39,030 nucleotides of DNA from an uncultured beta proteobacterium (GTDB lineage Bacteria > Pseudomonadota > Gammaproteobacteria > Burkholderiales > Burkholderiaceae), in assembly GCA_903875135.1 (NCBI GenBank), contig CAIQUZ010000097.1:1-39030 (forward strand). The letters run 5' to 3'. The position numbers and the translations under genes were made by a program. Every line of letters begins with the position of its first letter. Within the stretch, counting starts at the first letter, position 1. The notes beneath the pieces were generated by a model. It searched no databases. It was given only the letters and a program-made list of their open reading frames with translations, and was not told the DNA's origin. Below, one piece after another: positions 8,593-16,582 of this stretch.

Positions 8593-9018
8593 TTTTATGC
8601 CGTATGCCAATTGCTCAAAATTTTCTAAAACACGCGTGTCCGCAGTTTGAAAAACATACACGCCACGATGTGTTCGTAGTATCAATCTGGGCACAAGAAT
8701 CCAACTCAGCCATCGAACTTGAATTAATTTAACTTGAGTAATGTCTTTTAAAAAAACTTCTTTGTTAAAGATCCATGATTGAATAATTTTTTCATTAGTG
8801 ATCGTTGTTTTACTTCTTAAGATAAAGCCATAACCATAAGCACAAATGAGTAATGGGATAGTCAACCCAAGATAGACTTCCCACGTAGATTCTATCTGAC
8901 TGATATGTAATAGCGCTGTAACGCTCAACCAAAATAACGCAAAGACGAATAATGAAGCCATCCATTGAATGGTTTTCGGAAATGATGGCCCCGTAACACG
9001 CTGTAATGACTCACTCAA
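8575..9018 (-). CDS. Small membrane protein of unknown function, bacterial-PH-like
   Basis: I do not recognise a named family. The 147-residue protein has two hydrophobic segments at about 17-38 and 45-66, then a soluble beta-rich part with a TTITNEKIIQSW stretch. That layout, two membrane helices followed by a strand-rich domain, resembles bacterial PH (bPH) domain proteins. It begins with TTG at 9018 and overlaps the dctM-type stop codon by four bases (TTGA), so it is probably translated by coupling from the TRAP permease mRNA. It could assist or regulate the transporter, or it could simply be a passenger of the operon. Its C-terminal codons double as part of the terminator of the opposite gene. 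Confidence 0.65.
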   Translation of the reverse strand: MSESLQRVTGPSFPKTIQWMASLFVFALFWLSVTALLHISQIESTWEVYLGLTIPLLICAYGYGFILRSKTTITNEKIIQSWIFNKEVFLKDITQVKLIQVRWLSWILVPRLILRTHRGVYVFQTADTRVLENFEQLAYGIKNTENK

Positions 9019-10505
9019 TTTTTCTTATATTCTTTCATCAGATCTTCCATCATCGTTTTATCGGATTGATCTGAAACACTTGGGATATCCTCTGGCGGTG
9101 CTTCCAATTGAATCGTATTCAAATCAACCACCAGATCTTTCTCTAAGAAAATAGTGACCGTTTGAGGTACAAAAATCACAACTACGACTAATATCAATTG
9201 CAACAAAACCCATGGTATCGCACCCATATAAATATCTTTAGACTCAATCTTTCGTGGCAGTGAGCCATTTTTAAATAATGTGTCTGATATGCCTCTTAAG
9301 TAAAAAAGTGCAAATCCAAAGGGAGGGTGCATAAAGCTACTTTGCATATTGACACATAGTAATACGCCAAACCATATCAAATTAATGTCTAACTTTGCAG
9401 CAACAGGACCTAACAGGGGCAAAATAATAAAGGCGATTTCAAAAAAGTCGAGAAAGAATGCCAAGAAAAAGATAAAGATGTTGACAACAATTAAAAACCC
9501 AACTTGTCCACCAGGCAAGCCAGTTAACATTTCCTCAATCCATTTTGCGCCGTCAACCCCTTGGAAGACTAGTGAAAACAATCGTGAGCCAATTAATATG
9601 AAAACTACCATTGCGGTTATACGCATGGTATTTGTAAGGCCATCACTGATGACTTCATAATTTAATCGACGATGAATCGCTGCCAATATAAATGCGCCGA
9701 CAGCTCCCATCGCACCAGCTTCTGTAGGGGTTGCTATCGCATGACTCATCCCCGGTAACCCCCCCATGCTACCCAACACAGCAATAATGAGAATCGCCGA
9801 TGGAATAATGCCACGTAAGCATTTTTTCCATAGTTGCCAACCATTTAAGGTTCTCGACTCTTTTGGAATTCCGGGTAAGTCATTGGGTCGCAGTTTAGTC
9901 AAAGCAAATGTGTATACGACGAATAACAGTACCTGTAGGATTGAGGGACCCCAAGCACCTTTATACATATCTCCAACTGATTTACCCAACTGATCAGCCA
10001 TCACGACGAGTACCAGTGATGGAGGAACCAATTGCGTGATCGTTCCAGATGCGGCAAGTACTCCTGTGGCATAGCGTACGTTGTAACCGTAACGCATCAT
10101 CACAGGCAGTGAAATCATTGCCATGGCGATTACTTGTCCTGCAACAGTTCCCGTAATTGCTCCGAGAATAAATCCGACAATAATGACGGAGTAGCCTAAT
10201 CCGCCTTTGACGGGCCCAAACAACTGCCCCATGGAGTCCAACATATCTTCAGCTAATCCACAACGCTCTAGTATCGTTCCCATTAAAGTGAAGAAGGGTA
10301 TCGCTAAGAGTAGATCATTCGATAAAATACCAAAGACGTTGAGTGGCAACCCGGTTAAAAAACTTGCCGGAAACCAGCCCATTTGTATAGCAAATAGCCC
10401 ACTCATTAAGCCCAAAGCTGATAGTGAAAATGCCACAGGAAACCCAATCAACATGATGAATATGAGCCCAACGAACATTAAGGGCGCAAAGTTCTCCATA
10501 CTCAT
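9015..10505 (-). CDS. TRAP transporter large permease (DctM / FcbT3-type)
   Basis: This is the 496-residue inner-membrane channel subunit of a TRAP carrier, which uses a sodium gradient to take up the solute delivered by the periplasmic receptor. It has a dozen or more hydrophobic segments. Family blocks visible include IPFFTLMGTILERCGLAEDM near residue 70, the GAITGTVAGQVIAMAMISLP block near 110-130, and EAGAMGAVGAFI near 260. It is longer than the usual 425 or so residues and ends in a charged, acidic tail (about 455-496), as in the mannitol/chloroaromatic-type (FcbT3) branch. It overlaps the small permease gene by four bases (ATGA) and the downstream PH-like gene by four (TTGA), which indicates one tightly coupled operon. 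Confidence 0.93.
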   Translation of the reverse strand: MSMENFAPLMFVGLIFIMLIGFPVAFSLSALGLMSGLFAIQMGWFPASFLTGLPLNVFGILSNDLLLAIPFFTLMGTILERCGLAEDMLDSMGQLFGPVKGGLGYSVIIVGFILGAITGTVAGQVIAMAMISLPVMMRYGYNVRYATGVLAASGTITQLVPPSLVLVVMADQLGKSVGDMYKGAWGPSILQVLLFVVYTFALTKLRPNDLPGIPKESRTLNGWQLWKKCLRGIIPSAILIIAVLGSMGGLPGMSHAIATPTEAGAMGAVGAFILAAIHRRLNYEVISDGLTNTMRITAMVVFILIGSRLFSLVFQGVDGAKWIEEMLTGLPGGQVGFLIVVNIFIFFLAFFLDFFEIAFIILPLLGPVAAKLDINLIWFGVLLCVNMQSSFMHPPFGFALFYLRGISDTLFKNGSLPRKIESKDIYMGAIPWVLLQLILVVVVIFVPQTVTIFLEKDLVVDLNTIQLEAPPEDIPSVSDQSDKTMMEDLMKEYKKN

Positions 10506-11041
10506 TGCAAAGGTCTCTCGTAATGAATATTCATGTCATAGAGATTATTCAACCACGCGATTCGTTTAATTAACTCTGAGACTCCTTGTAAAACCAGTAA
10601 CGCAAAGCCAAGGGGTAACATGAGCATTGCTGGCCACCGAATGAGTCCTCCAGCACTGTTGGACATCTCGTGAGATAAGAACATTTTTAAAAATAATGGG
10701 AATGATAGGTAAAGCATGAGGGAGATAACAGGAAATAGAAAAAAGATGATCCCAAAGATATCTACTTTTACTTTAGCCCGACTGCTCAGTTGGCCATAAA
10801 TCAAGTCAACCCGGACATGTTCGTTAGTTCTTAATACCTGCGCGGCTCCCAACATGACACATGCCGCAAACATGTACCACTGGATCTCTAACCACGCATT
10901 CGAACTATAGTCAAATAGGTAGCGAATAACAGCATTTGACGCACTGATAAAACACGACAAAAATACTGCCCATTTTGCGAACACGCCAAAAAAGTCAGTA
11001 ATGTAATCGATGAGGCGAGTGAAATAGAGAAGCCTTTGCAT
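10502..11041 (-). CDS. TRAP transporter small permease (DctQ / FcbT2-type)
   Basis: This 179-residue protein has four hydrophobic segments and the family block NAWLEIQWYMFAACVMLGAA followed by RTNEHVRVDLIY, typical of DctQ-type subunits. It forms a membrane complex with the large permease encoded just downstream (four-base ATGA overlap). It starts at ATG 11041 with a weak upstream site (TAAAGA). It is the first gene of the three-gene TRAP operon. The partner binding-protein gene lies on the other strand at 7450-8535, which is not the usual layout. A promoter is expected in 11042-11158. Confidence 0.9.
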   Translation of the reverse strand: MQRLLYFTRLIDYITDFFGVFAKWAVFLSCFISASNAVIRYLFDYSSNAWLEIQWYMFAACVMLGAAQVLRTNEHVRVDLIYGQLSSRAKVKVDIFGIIFFLFPVISLMLYLSFPLFLKMFLSHEMSNSAGGLIRWPAMLMLPLGFALLVLQGVSELIKRIAWLNNLYDMNIHYERPLQ

Positions 11042-11158
11042 ATGTCTTTATTTTTTTAATATGAATTATTTTAACATTTTCAATGTCTAAAAACTGCTTA
11101 TTCACGACCACTTACCTTCAGTATGGTGGATGACAATCTCTTAAAACTACCAATTGAA
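11042..11158 (-). promoter_or_regulatory. Intergenic region upstream of the TRAP permease operon
   Basis: This 117-base gap lies between ogt and the small permease gene on the same strand. A loose promoter match reads TTGAAA, 16 bases, TATTAA on the minus strand, about 20 bases before the start codon. The match is weak. No terminator with a T-run is visible after ogt, so read-through from ogt is possible. Confidence 0.3.
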
Positions 11159-11680
11159 CTACATTACGCCCTCATGTTGTAAAAGCCAGGTCTTGATATT
11201 GCGGTGATAACCCTCCTCATCTTGGCGTGCGAAACCGCCTATGCCAGTTGCTGATACAACGCGATGACACGGCACAAGGAGCGGAAACGGATTAGCGCCA
11301 CAGGCACCACCAATTGCTCGTGGACCACTTTTCATTTTTCTCGCTAACTCTCCATACGTCATTGCTTTACCCAATGGGATAACACTGATGTTTTGCCATA
11401 CTTTTTGTTGAAAATTGGTACCCTGCGGAATCATCGGTAAATCAAAATGCGTAGCAGGGTTTTTGAAGTAGGCCTCTATCTGTTCTCTAGCGTTTTTAGC
11501 AAGAGCATTTTTCGGAGATAGTAAGTCAGTATCTTTTGAGACATAAAATATTTCCTTCAGCATCAAACTGTCCTCAAACAAAGCAGTTTTTATGCCTAAT
11601 TTACCAAATGGTGCTCGAATCACTGCCGCCCAATCTTGATCCTGATCTTGCATCGTCCTAAGTAATCGTAAATTTTTCAT
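11159..11680 (-). CDS. ogt: Methylated-DNA--protein-cysteine methyltransferase
   Basis: This 173-residue suicide repair protein removes methyl groups from O6-methylguanine or O4-methylthymine onto its own cysteine. The active-site block PCHRV is intact with acceptor Cys138. The DNA-binding helix region is visible as MTYGELARKM followed by the arginine-finger stretch GPRAIGGACGANP, and the GGFA block follows the active site. The length fits the short Ogt form with no Ada regulatory domain. It starts at ATG 11680 and diverges from the dienelactone hydrolase-family gene with a 48-base gap. It could also be named MGMT or AdaB-like. Confidence 0.94.
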   Translation of the reverse strand: MKNLRLLRTMQDQDQDWAAVIRAPFGKLGIKTALFEDSLMLKEIFYVSKDTDLLSPKNALAKNAREQIEAYFKNPATHFDLPMIPQGTNFQQKVWQNISVIPLGKAMTYGELARKMKSGPRAIGGACGANPFPLLVPCHRVVSATGIGGFARQDEEGYHRNIKTWLLQHEGVM

Positions 11681-11728
11681 GTAATTAAGTTACACTAATT
11701 TTCATCAAAACGTATAGGAGAATTTCAT

Positions 11729-12412
11729 ATGGGACAACTTTTAAAACTTACCTCTTCTGATGGTTTTCAGTTTGAAGCCTACGAAACAATACCAACATCG
11801 CAGCCTATCGGTGGCTTAGTTTTAGTCCAAGAAATATTTGGAGTAAACACTCACATTCAGGCTATGGCAGATTTATACGCATCTCTTGGCTATCAAGTCG
11901 TGGCTGTTCCTACCATGGAAAGAGTTCAAAAGAAGGTGAACCTTGGGTATACTCCGGAAGATATGCAAGCTGGCTCCGCCTTAAAAACTGCGGTTGAAAA
12001 TCTACCTGGCCATCCAGTCATGCTCGATCTCCAAGCCGCCATTGATCATCTTCAAAAAAATGGCAAGGTCGGCATCTTTGGGTTTTGCTATGGTGGCTTG
12101 TTAACCTGGCGCAGTGCTTGTCAGTTAAAAGGCTTATCTGCAGCAGTCCCTTACTATGGAGGCGGCGTTCAGAATGAGTCTCAGTTAGTGCCAAGCTGTC
12201 CCGTCATGGCTCACTTTGCTCAAGAAGATGCCTACATTCCGCTTGATAGTGTCGAAGCTTTCCAAAAATCACGGCCCGAAGTTCAGGTTTATGTCTATCC
12301 AGGACACCACGGCTTTAATTGTGATCATCGAGGCTCTTATTTTGGACAGTCCGCGCAAATCGCTCGCGAAAGAACTTTGGCGTTTTTTGAAAAAAATCTA
12401 TCTGGCTCATGA
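11729..12412 (+). CDS. Dienelactone hydrolase family protein
   Basis: This 227-residue cytosolic alpha/beta hydrolase has the cysteine-type triad of the dienelactone hydrolase family: Cys120 in the nucleophile elbow GFCYGG, Asp167 in AQEDAYIP, and His194 in the HHGF block. The conserved Glu35 in VQEIFGV, which gates the cysteine in dienelactone hydrolase, is also present. The classic enzyme opens dienelactone in chloroaromatic breakdown, but many chromosomal members have other, unknown ester or lactone substrates, and no catabolic genes are nearby. A good ribosome site (TAGGAG) precedes ATG 11729. It is divergent from ogt and is followed by an 89-base gap. Confidence 0.9.
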   Translation: MGQLLKLTSSDGFQFEAYETIPTSQPIGGLVLVQEIFGVNTHIQAMADLYASLGYQVVAVPTMERVQKKVNLGYTPEDMQAGSALKTAVENLPGHPVMLDLQAAIDHLQKNGKVGIFGFCYGGLLTWRSACQLKGLSAAVPYYGGGVQNESQLVPSCPVMAHFAQEDAYIPLDSVEAFQKSRPEVQVYVYPGHHGFNCDHRGSYFGQSAQIARERTLAFFEKNLSGS

Positions 12413-12501
12413 CGCTGAATAACCTTATCTCATTTAGGTCACCTAAGAATCGATGAGTTTGTTATAGTTTGTAATCGTTAACTCTATTAGACCTCTGATT
12501 T

Positions 12502-13788
12502 ATGGATTCTTTACTGGATAACTGGCCATGGTGGGCTCAAGTGGCGATGGTCATCCTTTTATTAGCCACTTCTGCCTTTTTTTCCATTACGGAAACAAGT
12601 ATGATGGCCGCGAATCGGCATCGTCTGAAACACATGGCGGCGGAAGGCCATCAAGGGGCAAAATTTGCGACTACGCTTCTCGGTCGTACCGAAGAGTTAC
12701 TGTCTGTGATTCTCATTGGCAACAACGTGATCAACACCTTTGTTCCTATCTTAATTGCGGGTATCGCTTTACATGCTTTTGGCAATAGTGGTTCAGTCCT
12801 TTCTCTGACAACTGCCTGTGTCGCTTTTTTGATTATCATTTTTTGCGAGATAACCCCTAAAGTCATCGGAGCAGCATTTCCTGACCGAATCGCTTCAAAT
12901 GTTAGCTGGGTCATTCGACCATTAGTTTGGTTGATGACACCACTTGTTATGTTTGTGAATATATTTGTCTCCGGTCTTCTCAAACTCATGCGACTGGATA
13001 CAAAAAACTCTACTGATAGTCGTCTTAGTCCAGAAGAGTTACGCAGTCTGGTTTTAGAAACCAGCCACTTTATTCCTTCTCAACATCGAAATATTCTGAT
13101 TAACTTATTTAATTTAGAAAATATTACGGTGAATGACGTGATGACCCCAAGGTCGCAAATGGAGACTCTGGATCTCTCACGCCCCATCGAAGAAGTCTTA
13201 CATCAAATGGAAACCTGCTACCACCACCACCTTCCAACGACAGATCAAGACCCTGATCGTGTGATTGGTATCTTGTCCGTGAGAAAAGCGGTTTCACTCT
13301 TAGGTGATAAAGATATTGAACATGAGCAATTAAAAGTGCTTTTAAATGAGCCTTACTTTATTCCTAGCGGTACCCAAGTCCTGCAACAAATACGCTTTTT
13401 TCAAGAACAACAACAACGCATCGGACTCGTTGTTGACGAGTATGGCATTGTTCTAGGGCTGGTGACTATTGAAGATATCGTTGAGGAGCTCATTGGTGAA
13501 TTCACTACCTCTTTACCGAGTTTGGCCAATAGAAACAAATGGCTATCCGATGATACTTATATTGCAACTGGGACAGCGAATTTACGTGACCTCAACCGTT
13601 TACTTGGGCTTGAGCTACCTCTAGATGGCCCAAGAACGCTCAATGGTCTGCTCATCGATATTTTGGAAGAGATTCCTGATAACGATATTAGTCTCAAAGT
13701 TGCTGGATGCGTCATGGAAATCATTCAATTTGACCAACAATCGATTAAAACCGTCAGAATTCACCGACCAACTCAAGTGAAAGCCTGA
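12502..13788 (+). CDS. CorC/HlyC-family CNNM-CBS domain membrane protein
   Basis: This 428-residue protein has three parts. An N-terminal DUF21/CNNM membrane domain (about 1-190) has four hydrophobic segments and the FSITETSMMAANRHRL block. A CBS-domain pair follows at about 205-330, with DVMTPRSQ and the VDEYGIVLGLVTIEDIVEE stretch. A C-terminal CorC_HlyC domain spans about 345-425. Family members are linked to magnesium or cobalt efflux and resistance; older names such as hemolysin are not meaningful. The stop codon overlaps the coaE start by one base (TGATG), so the two genes are coupled. In related genomes coaE is often near type IV pilus genes, which are not seen here. Confidence 0.93.
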   Translation: MDSLLDNWPWWAQVAMVILLLATSAFFSITETSMMAANRHRLKHMAAEGHQGAKFATTLLGRTEELLSVILIGNNVINTFVPILIAGIALHAFGNSGSVLSLTTACVAFLIIIFCEITPKVIGAAFPDRIASNVSWVIRPLVWLMTPLVMFVNIFVSGLLKLMRLDTKNSTDSRLSPEELRSLVLETSHFIPSQHRNILINLFNLENITVNDVMTPRSQMETLDLSRPIEEVLHQMETCYHHHLPTTDQDPDRVIGILSVRKAVSLLGDKDIEHEQLKVLLNEPYFIPSGTQVLQQIRFFQEQQQRIGLVVDEYGIVLGLVTIEDIVEELIGEFTTSLPSLANRNKWLSDDTYIATGTANLRDLNRLLGLELPLDGPRTLNGLLIDILEEIPDNDISLKVAGCVMEIIQFDQQSIKTVRIHRPTQVKA

Positions 13789-14417
13789 TGAGTAAACTGG
13801 TCAAAACCATCCCTCACATTGCTTTAACCGGGGGTATAGGAAGTGGTAAGAGCGCAGCGGCGAAAGAGTTTGAGAGTTTGGGTGTCCCCATCATTGATAG
13901 TGATGCAATAGCCCATCTCATTACATCTCCAGGGGGCGCAGGAATAGCCGCTATTCAAGTTGAATTCGGTGATGCATTTATAACGCAAGATGGGGCCCTC
14001 GACCGCCCTAAGATGCGTGAACATGTATTTAACGATCCCAGCGCACTTGGGAAACTAGAAGCAATTACCCACCCACTCATCCGCCAAGCGAGTGATTTAG
14101 CTGCGAATAAAGCCCTTGAAAAACATCCCGCTTATATTATTTTTATGATCCCATTGTTATTCGAGTCCTCAGGATGGCAGACACGCTTTGCAAAAACTGT
14201 CGTGGTGGATTGCTCAGTCGATACCCAAATTACTAGAGTAGTTAAACGTAATCATTTGCAAAAAGAACTGATTGAAAAAATCATCGCAACGCAAGCTCCC
14301 AGAGCAATGCGTTTGCAATACGCTGATTATGTCTTGAAAAATGATGGGGCATTAGAGGATCTTCAAGCGCAGGTCCAAGAAGTCCATCTACAAATTTTAA
14401 GTCTCCCTCAGGAATAA
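13788..14417 (+). CDS. coaE: Dephospho-CoA kinase
   Basis: CoaE phosphorylates the 3'-hydroxyl of dephospho-CoA, the last step of coenzyme A synthesis, in the cytosol. The 209-residue length is normal. The P-loop GGIGSGKS is at residues 15-22, followed by the family block GVPIIDSDAIAH and, later, IPLLFESSGW and a lid region with TRVVKRNH. The ATG overlaps the TGA of the upstream CorC-family gene by one base, indicating translational coupling. It is followed by a 98-base AT-rich gap before zapD. Confidence 0.96.
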   Translation: MSKLVKTIPHIALTGGIGSGKSAAAKEFESLGVPIIDSDAIAHLITSPGGAGIAAIQVEFGDAFITQDGALDRPKMREHVFNDPSALGKLEAITHPLIRQASDLAANKALEKHPAYIIFMIPLLFESSGWQTRFAKTVVVDCSVDTQITRVVKRNHLQKELIEKIIATQAPRAMRLQYADYVLKNDGALEDLQAQVQEVHLQILSLPQE

Positions 14418-14515
14418 CCTAGGGTTTATATGGATTCGATCGTTGAGCAAAAAAATATTCCTCATTTTTATATTTTAAACTTAGAATACTGATATTGAAA
14501 AAATAAATATAAAAA

Positions 14516-15268
14516 GTGCTTATTTACGAATATCCGTTTAACGAAACCGTTCGCAGTCTTCTGCGTTTGGAGTATTTATTCAAGCGCCTAGAGAGTTATT
14601 TGAACTCTGAGGATCCTGAACATCATTTAACGGCCATTAGCTTGATATTTGATATCGGTGAAGTCACCTCAAGAGCTGACTTAAAATCAAGCCTTTTAAA
14701 AGAATTAGAACGCCAACGGGTCTTGTTAAACTCTTTTCGCTCGGAGGCTTCGGTCAATGCAGAGGCCTTAGAGTCTACCATCACAGAAATTGAAAAGTGT
14801 CTAGCGACCCTGAATCAACTCGTTGGAAAACCAAGTACCATTCTGAACGAAAGTGAATGGCTGAGTATGATTCGAACAAGACTTAGCGTTCCGGGCGGAA
14901 CTAGCCCCATAGATTTACCAAGCTTTTATAGTTGGCAACAACGCCCCGCCCAAGAACGAAGAGAGCAATTACTAACCTATACTCCGTCTTTTACAGATTG
15001 GAAATCCACTAGTAATCTTTACTTAAAGCTATTGCGTCAATCTGCTGATTTTTATGATGTCAGTTCGGAAAACGGATCCTTTCAGCAAATGTTGGCTGGA
15101 AAGACGTATCAGTTAGTGCGAGTACGACTCGCGCAGAACGATCTGATTCCAGAAATTAGTGCCAATAAACACATGCTTTGGATACGTTTTTTACACAGCT
15201 CTGGAAATGCTAAACCACAAGCCGTTACAACCAATACTCCATTTTCATTGACGCTTTGTAATCTCTAA
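14516..15268 (+). CDS. zapD: Cell division protein ZapD
   Basis: ZapD (YacF, DUF1342) is a cytosolic FtsZ-binding protein that bundles FtsZ filaments and stabilises the Z-ring. The 250-residue protein begins with the typical LIYEYPFNETVRSLLRLE stretch and is rich in helices to about residue 120, then has a more strand-rich half with YSWQQRP and LAGKTYQLVRV. The start is GTG at 14516: an in-frame TAA stands six bases upstream and no ATG fits the family N-terminus. The upstream sequence is AT-rich without a clear Shine-Dalgarno site. The 3' end overlaps the convergent NUDIX gene by four bases. The gene next to zapD in many relatives, yacG, is not present. Confidence 0.94.
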   Translation: MLIYEYPFNETVRSLLRLEYLFKRLESYLNSEDPEHHLTAISLIFDIGEVTSRADLKSSLLKELERQRVLLNSFRSEASVNAEALESTITEIEKCLATLNQLVGKPSTILNESEWLSMIRTRLSVPGGTSPIDLPSFYSWQQRPAQERREQLLTYTPSFTDWKSTSNLYLKLLRQSADFYDVSSENGSFQQMLAGKTYQLVRVRLAQNDLIPEISANKHMLWIRFLHSSGNAKPQAVTTNTPFSLTLCNL

Positions 15269-15696
15269 TCCAGCAAATTTTTCTGCTGCATCATCTCAAT
15301 AATTATGATCGTTGCAGGCAATAAAGGCTCAAGGTCGATATGACTGCCTAAACTGATCGACTGCCATGACAATTCTTGTCCCTCTTGCCCTTTGGCAGTT
15401 CCATCCCATGACCTAACGAGATAAAGATGCAATCTCACATAAGCATGAGGATAGTCATGTTCAATAACGCCCCAATCTAGGCTTTCATGAATGTAGATGT
15501 CTAACTCTTCCTGAAGCTCTCTGGCTAATGCTTGATGAACAGTTTCTCCGGCCTCTATCTTGCCGCCAGGAAACTCCCAATAGCCAGCATAAGGCTTTCC
15601 ATCAGGTCTTTTGGCAAGTAAAAACTGCCCTTGTTGAAGAATAATACCTACCGCAACTTCGGTCACTGGGCGCTGCTGAAGAGGATTACCACTCAC
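15265..15696 (-). CDS. mutT: NUDIX hydrolase, MutT-like (8-oxo-dGTP diphosphatase type)
   Basis: This 143-residue cytosolic enzyme has a complete Nudix box at about residues 44-66 (GGKIEAGET then RELQEEL), which binds the divalent metal that hydrolyses nucleoside diphosphate-X compounds. The EFPGGKIEAGE context and short length match MutT, which cleans 8-oxo-dGTP from the nucleotide pool; other substrates cannot be excluded. It starts with GTG at 15696, immediately after the stop codon of the upstream ATPase gene (TAAGTG), so translation is likely coupled. Its end overlaps the convergent zapD gene by four bases. Confidence 0.87.
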   Translation of the reverse strand: MSGNPLQQRPVTEVAVGIILQQGQFLLAKRPDGKPYAGYWEFPGGKIEAGETVHQALARELQEELDIYIHESLDWGVIEHDYPHAYVRLHLYLVRSWDGTAKGQEGQELSWQSISLGSHIDLEPLLPATIIIIEMMQQKNLLD

Positions 15697-16551
15697 TTAA
15701 TGCGAGCCTGCATAATGCCTTGCAAACTGCCAAGCTACGCGACCTGATCGTGATCCTCTTTCTAAAGCCCAAATTAAGGCCTCAGGTTTAGCCGCCTCGA
15801 TCGCTTCTTTTGCGACTCCAAAATGCTCTAACCAATGCGCCACAATCCCTAAATACTCATCTTGTTTTGGCGGGTAAAAGGATACCCACAAACCAAAGCG
15901 CTCAGATAAAGAGATTTTCTCCTCTACAACTTCACCAGGATGAATCTCACCATCGCTCATGTGTCGATAAGACTCATTATCCGTCATGTACTCTGGCAAT
16001 AAATGGCGTCGATTGGACGTTGCATAAATCAGGACATTATCAACTTGCGCAGAAAGGGAGCCATCTAAGGCGGACTTCAAGGCTTTATATCCAGCCTCAC
16101 CCTCTTCAAAAGATAAGTCATCACAAAATACGATAAATCGCTCTGGTCTTGTTGCTAAGATCTCAGTCAGGTCCTGTAAATCAGACAAGTGCTCTTTGTC
16201 AACTTCGACTAAACGTAATCCGTCTTTTGCAAAATGATTTAAACAAGCTTTAATTAACGATGATTTGCCAGTGCCACGAGCACCTGTTAATAAAACATTA
16301 TTCGCTGGTTTCTTTGCGACAAAATGGGCCGTATTATTCATAATGGCTTCTTTTTGACGCTCTATCGACTGCAAATCATCAAATGAGATGTCGGATAAGT
16401 GTCTGATTGGCTTTAAAAAACCAACACTTCCAAGGATGCTTTGTCGATGCTGCCACTTAAATGCCTTGGCATTGCGCCAATCTTCTTGCGTTAAAGGCTT
16501 TGGAAAAAATGCTTCCAAGTGCCCCAATAATCTTTCCAAATTGTCAGACAT
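15697..16551 (-). CDS. DUF815-family AAA-type ATPase
   Basis: This 284-residue protein has a Walker A loop GARGTGKS at residues 90-97 and a Walker B-like stretch RFIVFCDDLSFEE near residue 140, followed by the ATSNRRHLLPEYM stretch, where the Asn is in sensor-1 position. This matches the DUF815 (COG2607) group of predicted P-loop ATPases, which have no well-defined role. A fixed place between argJ and the NUDIX gene is common in Burkholderiales. Its stop codon is directly followed by the NUDIX start, and it sits 31 bases after argJ, so argJ, this gene and mutT are likely one transcript. Confidence 0.88.
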   Translation of the reverse strand: MSDNLERLLGHLEAFFPKPLTQEDWRNAKAFKWQHRQSILGSVGFLKPIRHLSDISFDDLQSIERQKEAIMNNTAHFVAKKPANNVLLTGARGTGKSSLIKACLNHFAKDGLRLVEVDKEHLSDLQDLTEILATRPERFIVFCDDLSFEEGEAGYKALKSALDGSLSAQVDNVLIYATSNRRHLLPEYMTDNESYRHMSDGEIHPGEVVEEKISLSERFGLWVSFYPPKQDEYLGIVAHWLEHFGVAKEAIEAAKPEALIWALERGSRSGRVAWQFARHYAGSH

Positions 16552-16582
16552 AAATTTTTAAGGTTGGTGCCCTACCAATCCA

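Noticed and set aside
11090..11165. tRNA-like sequence on the minus strand (TAGTTCAATTGGTAG, like a D-arm)
   Set aside because: The first bases are the ogt stop codon, the D-stem cannot pair, no TTCRA T-arm follows and no acceptor stem closes, so it is a chance likeness.
15271..15288. CAGCA / TGCTG mini-hairpin at the zapD-NUDIX junction
   Set aside because: Only five pairs with an eight-base loop and no T-run; likely chance.
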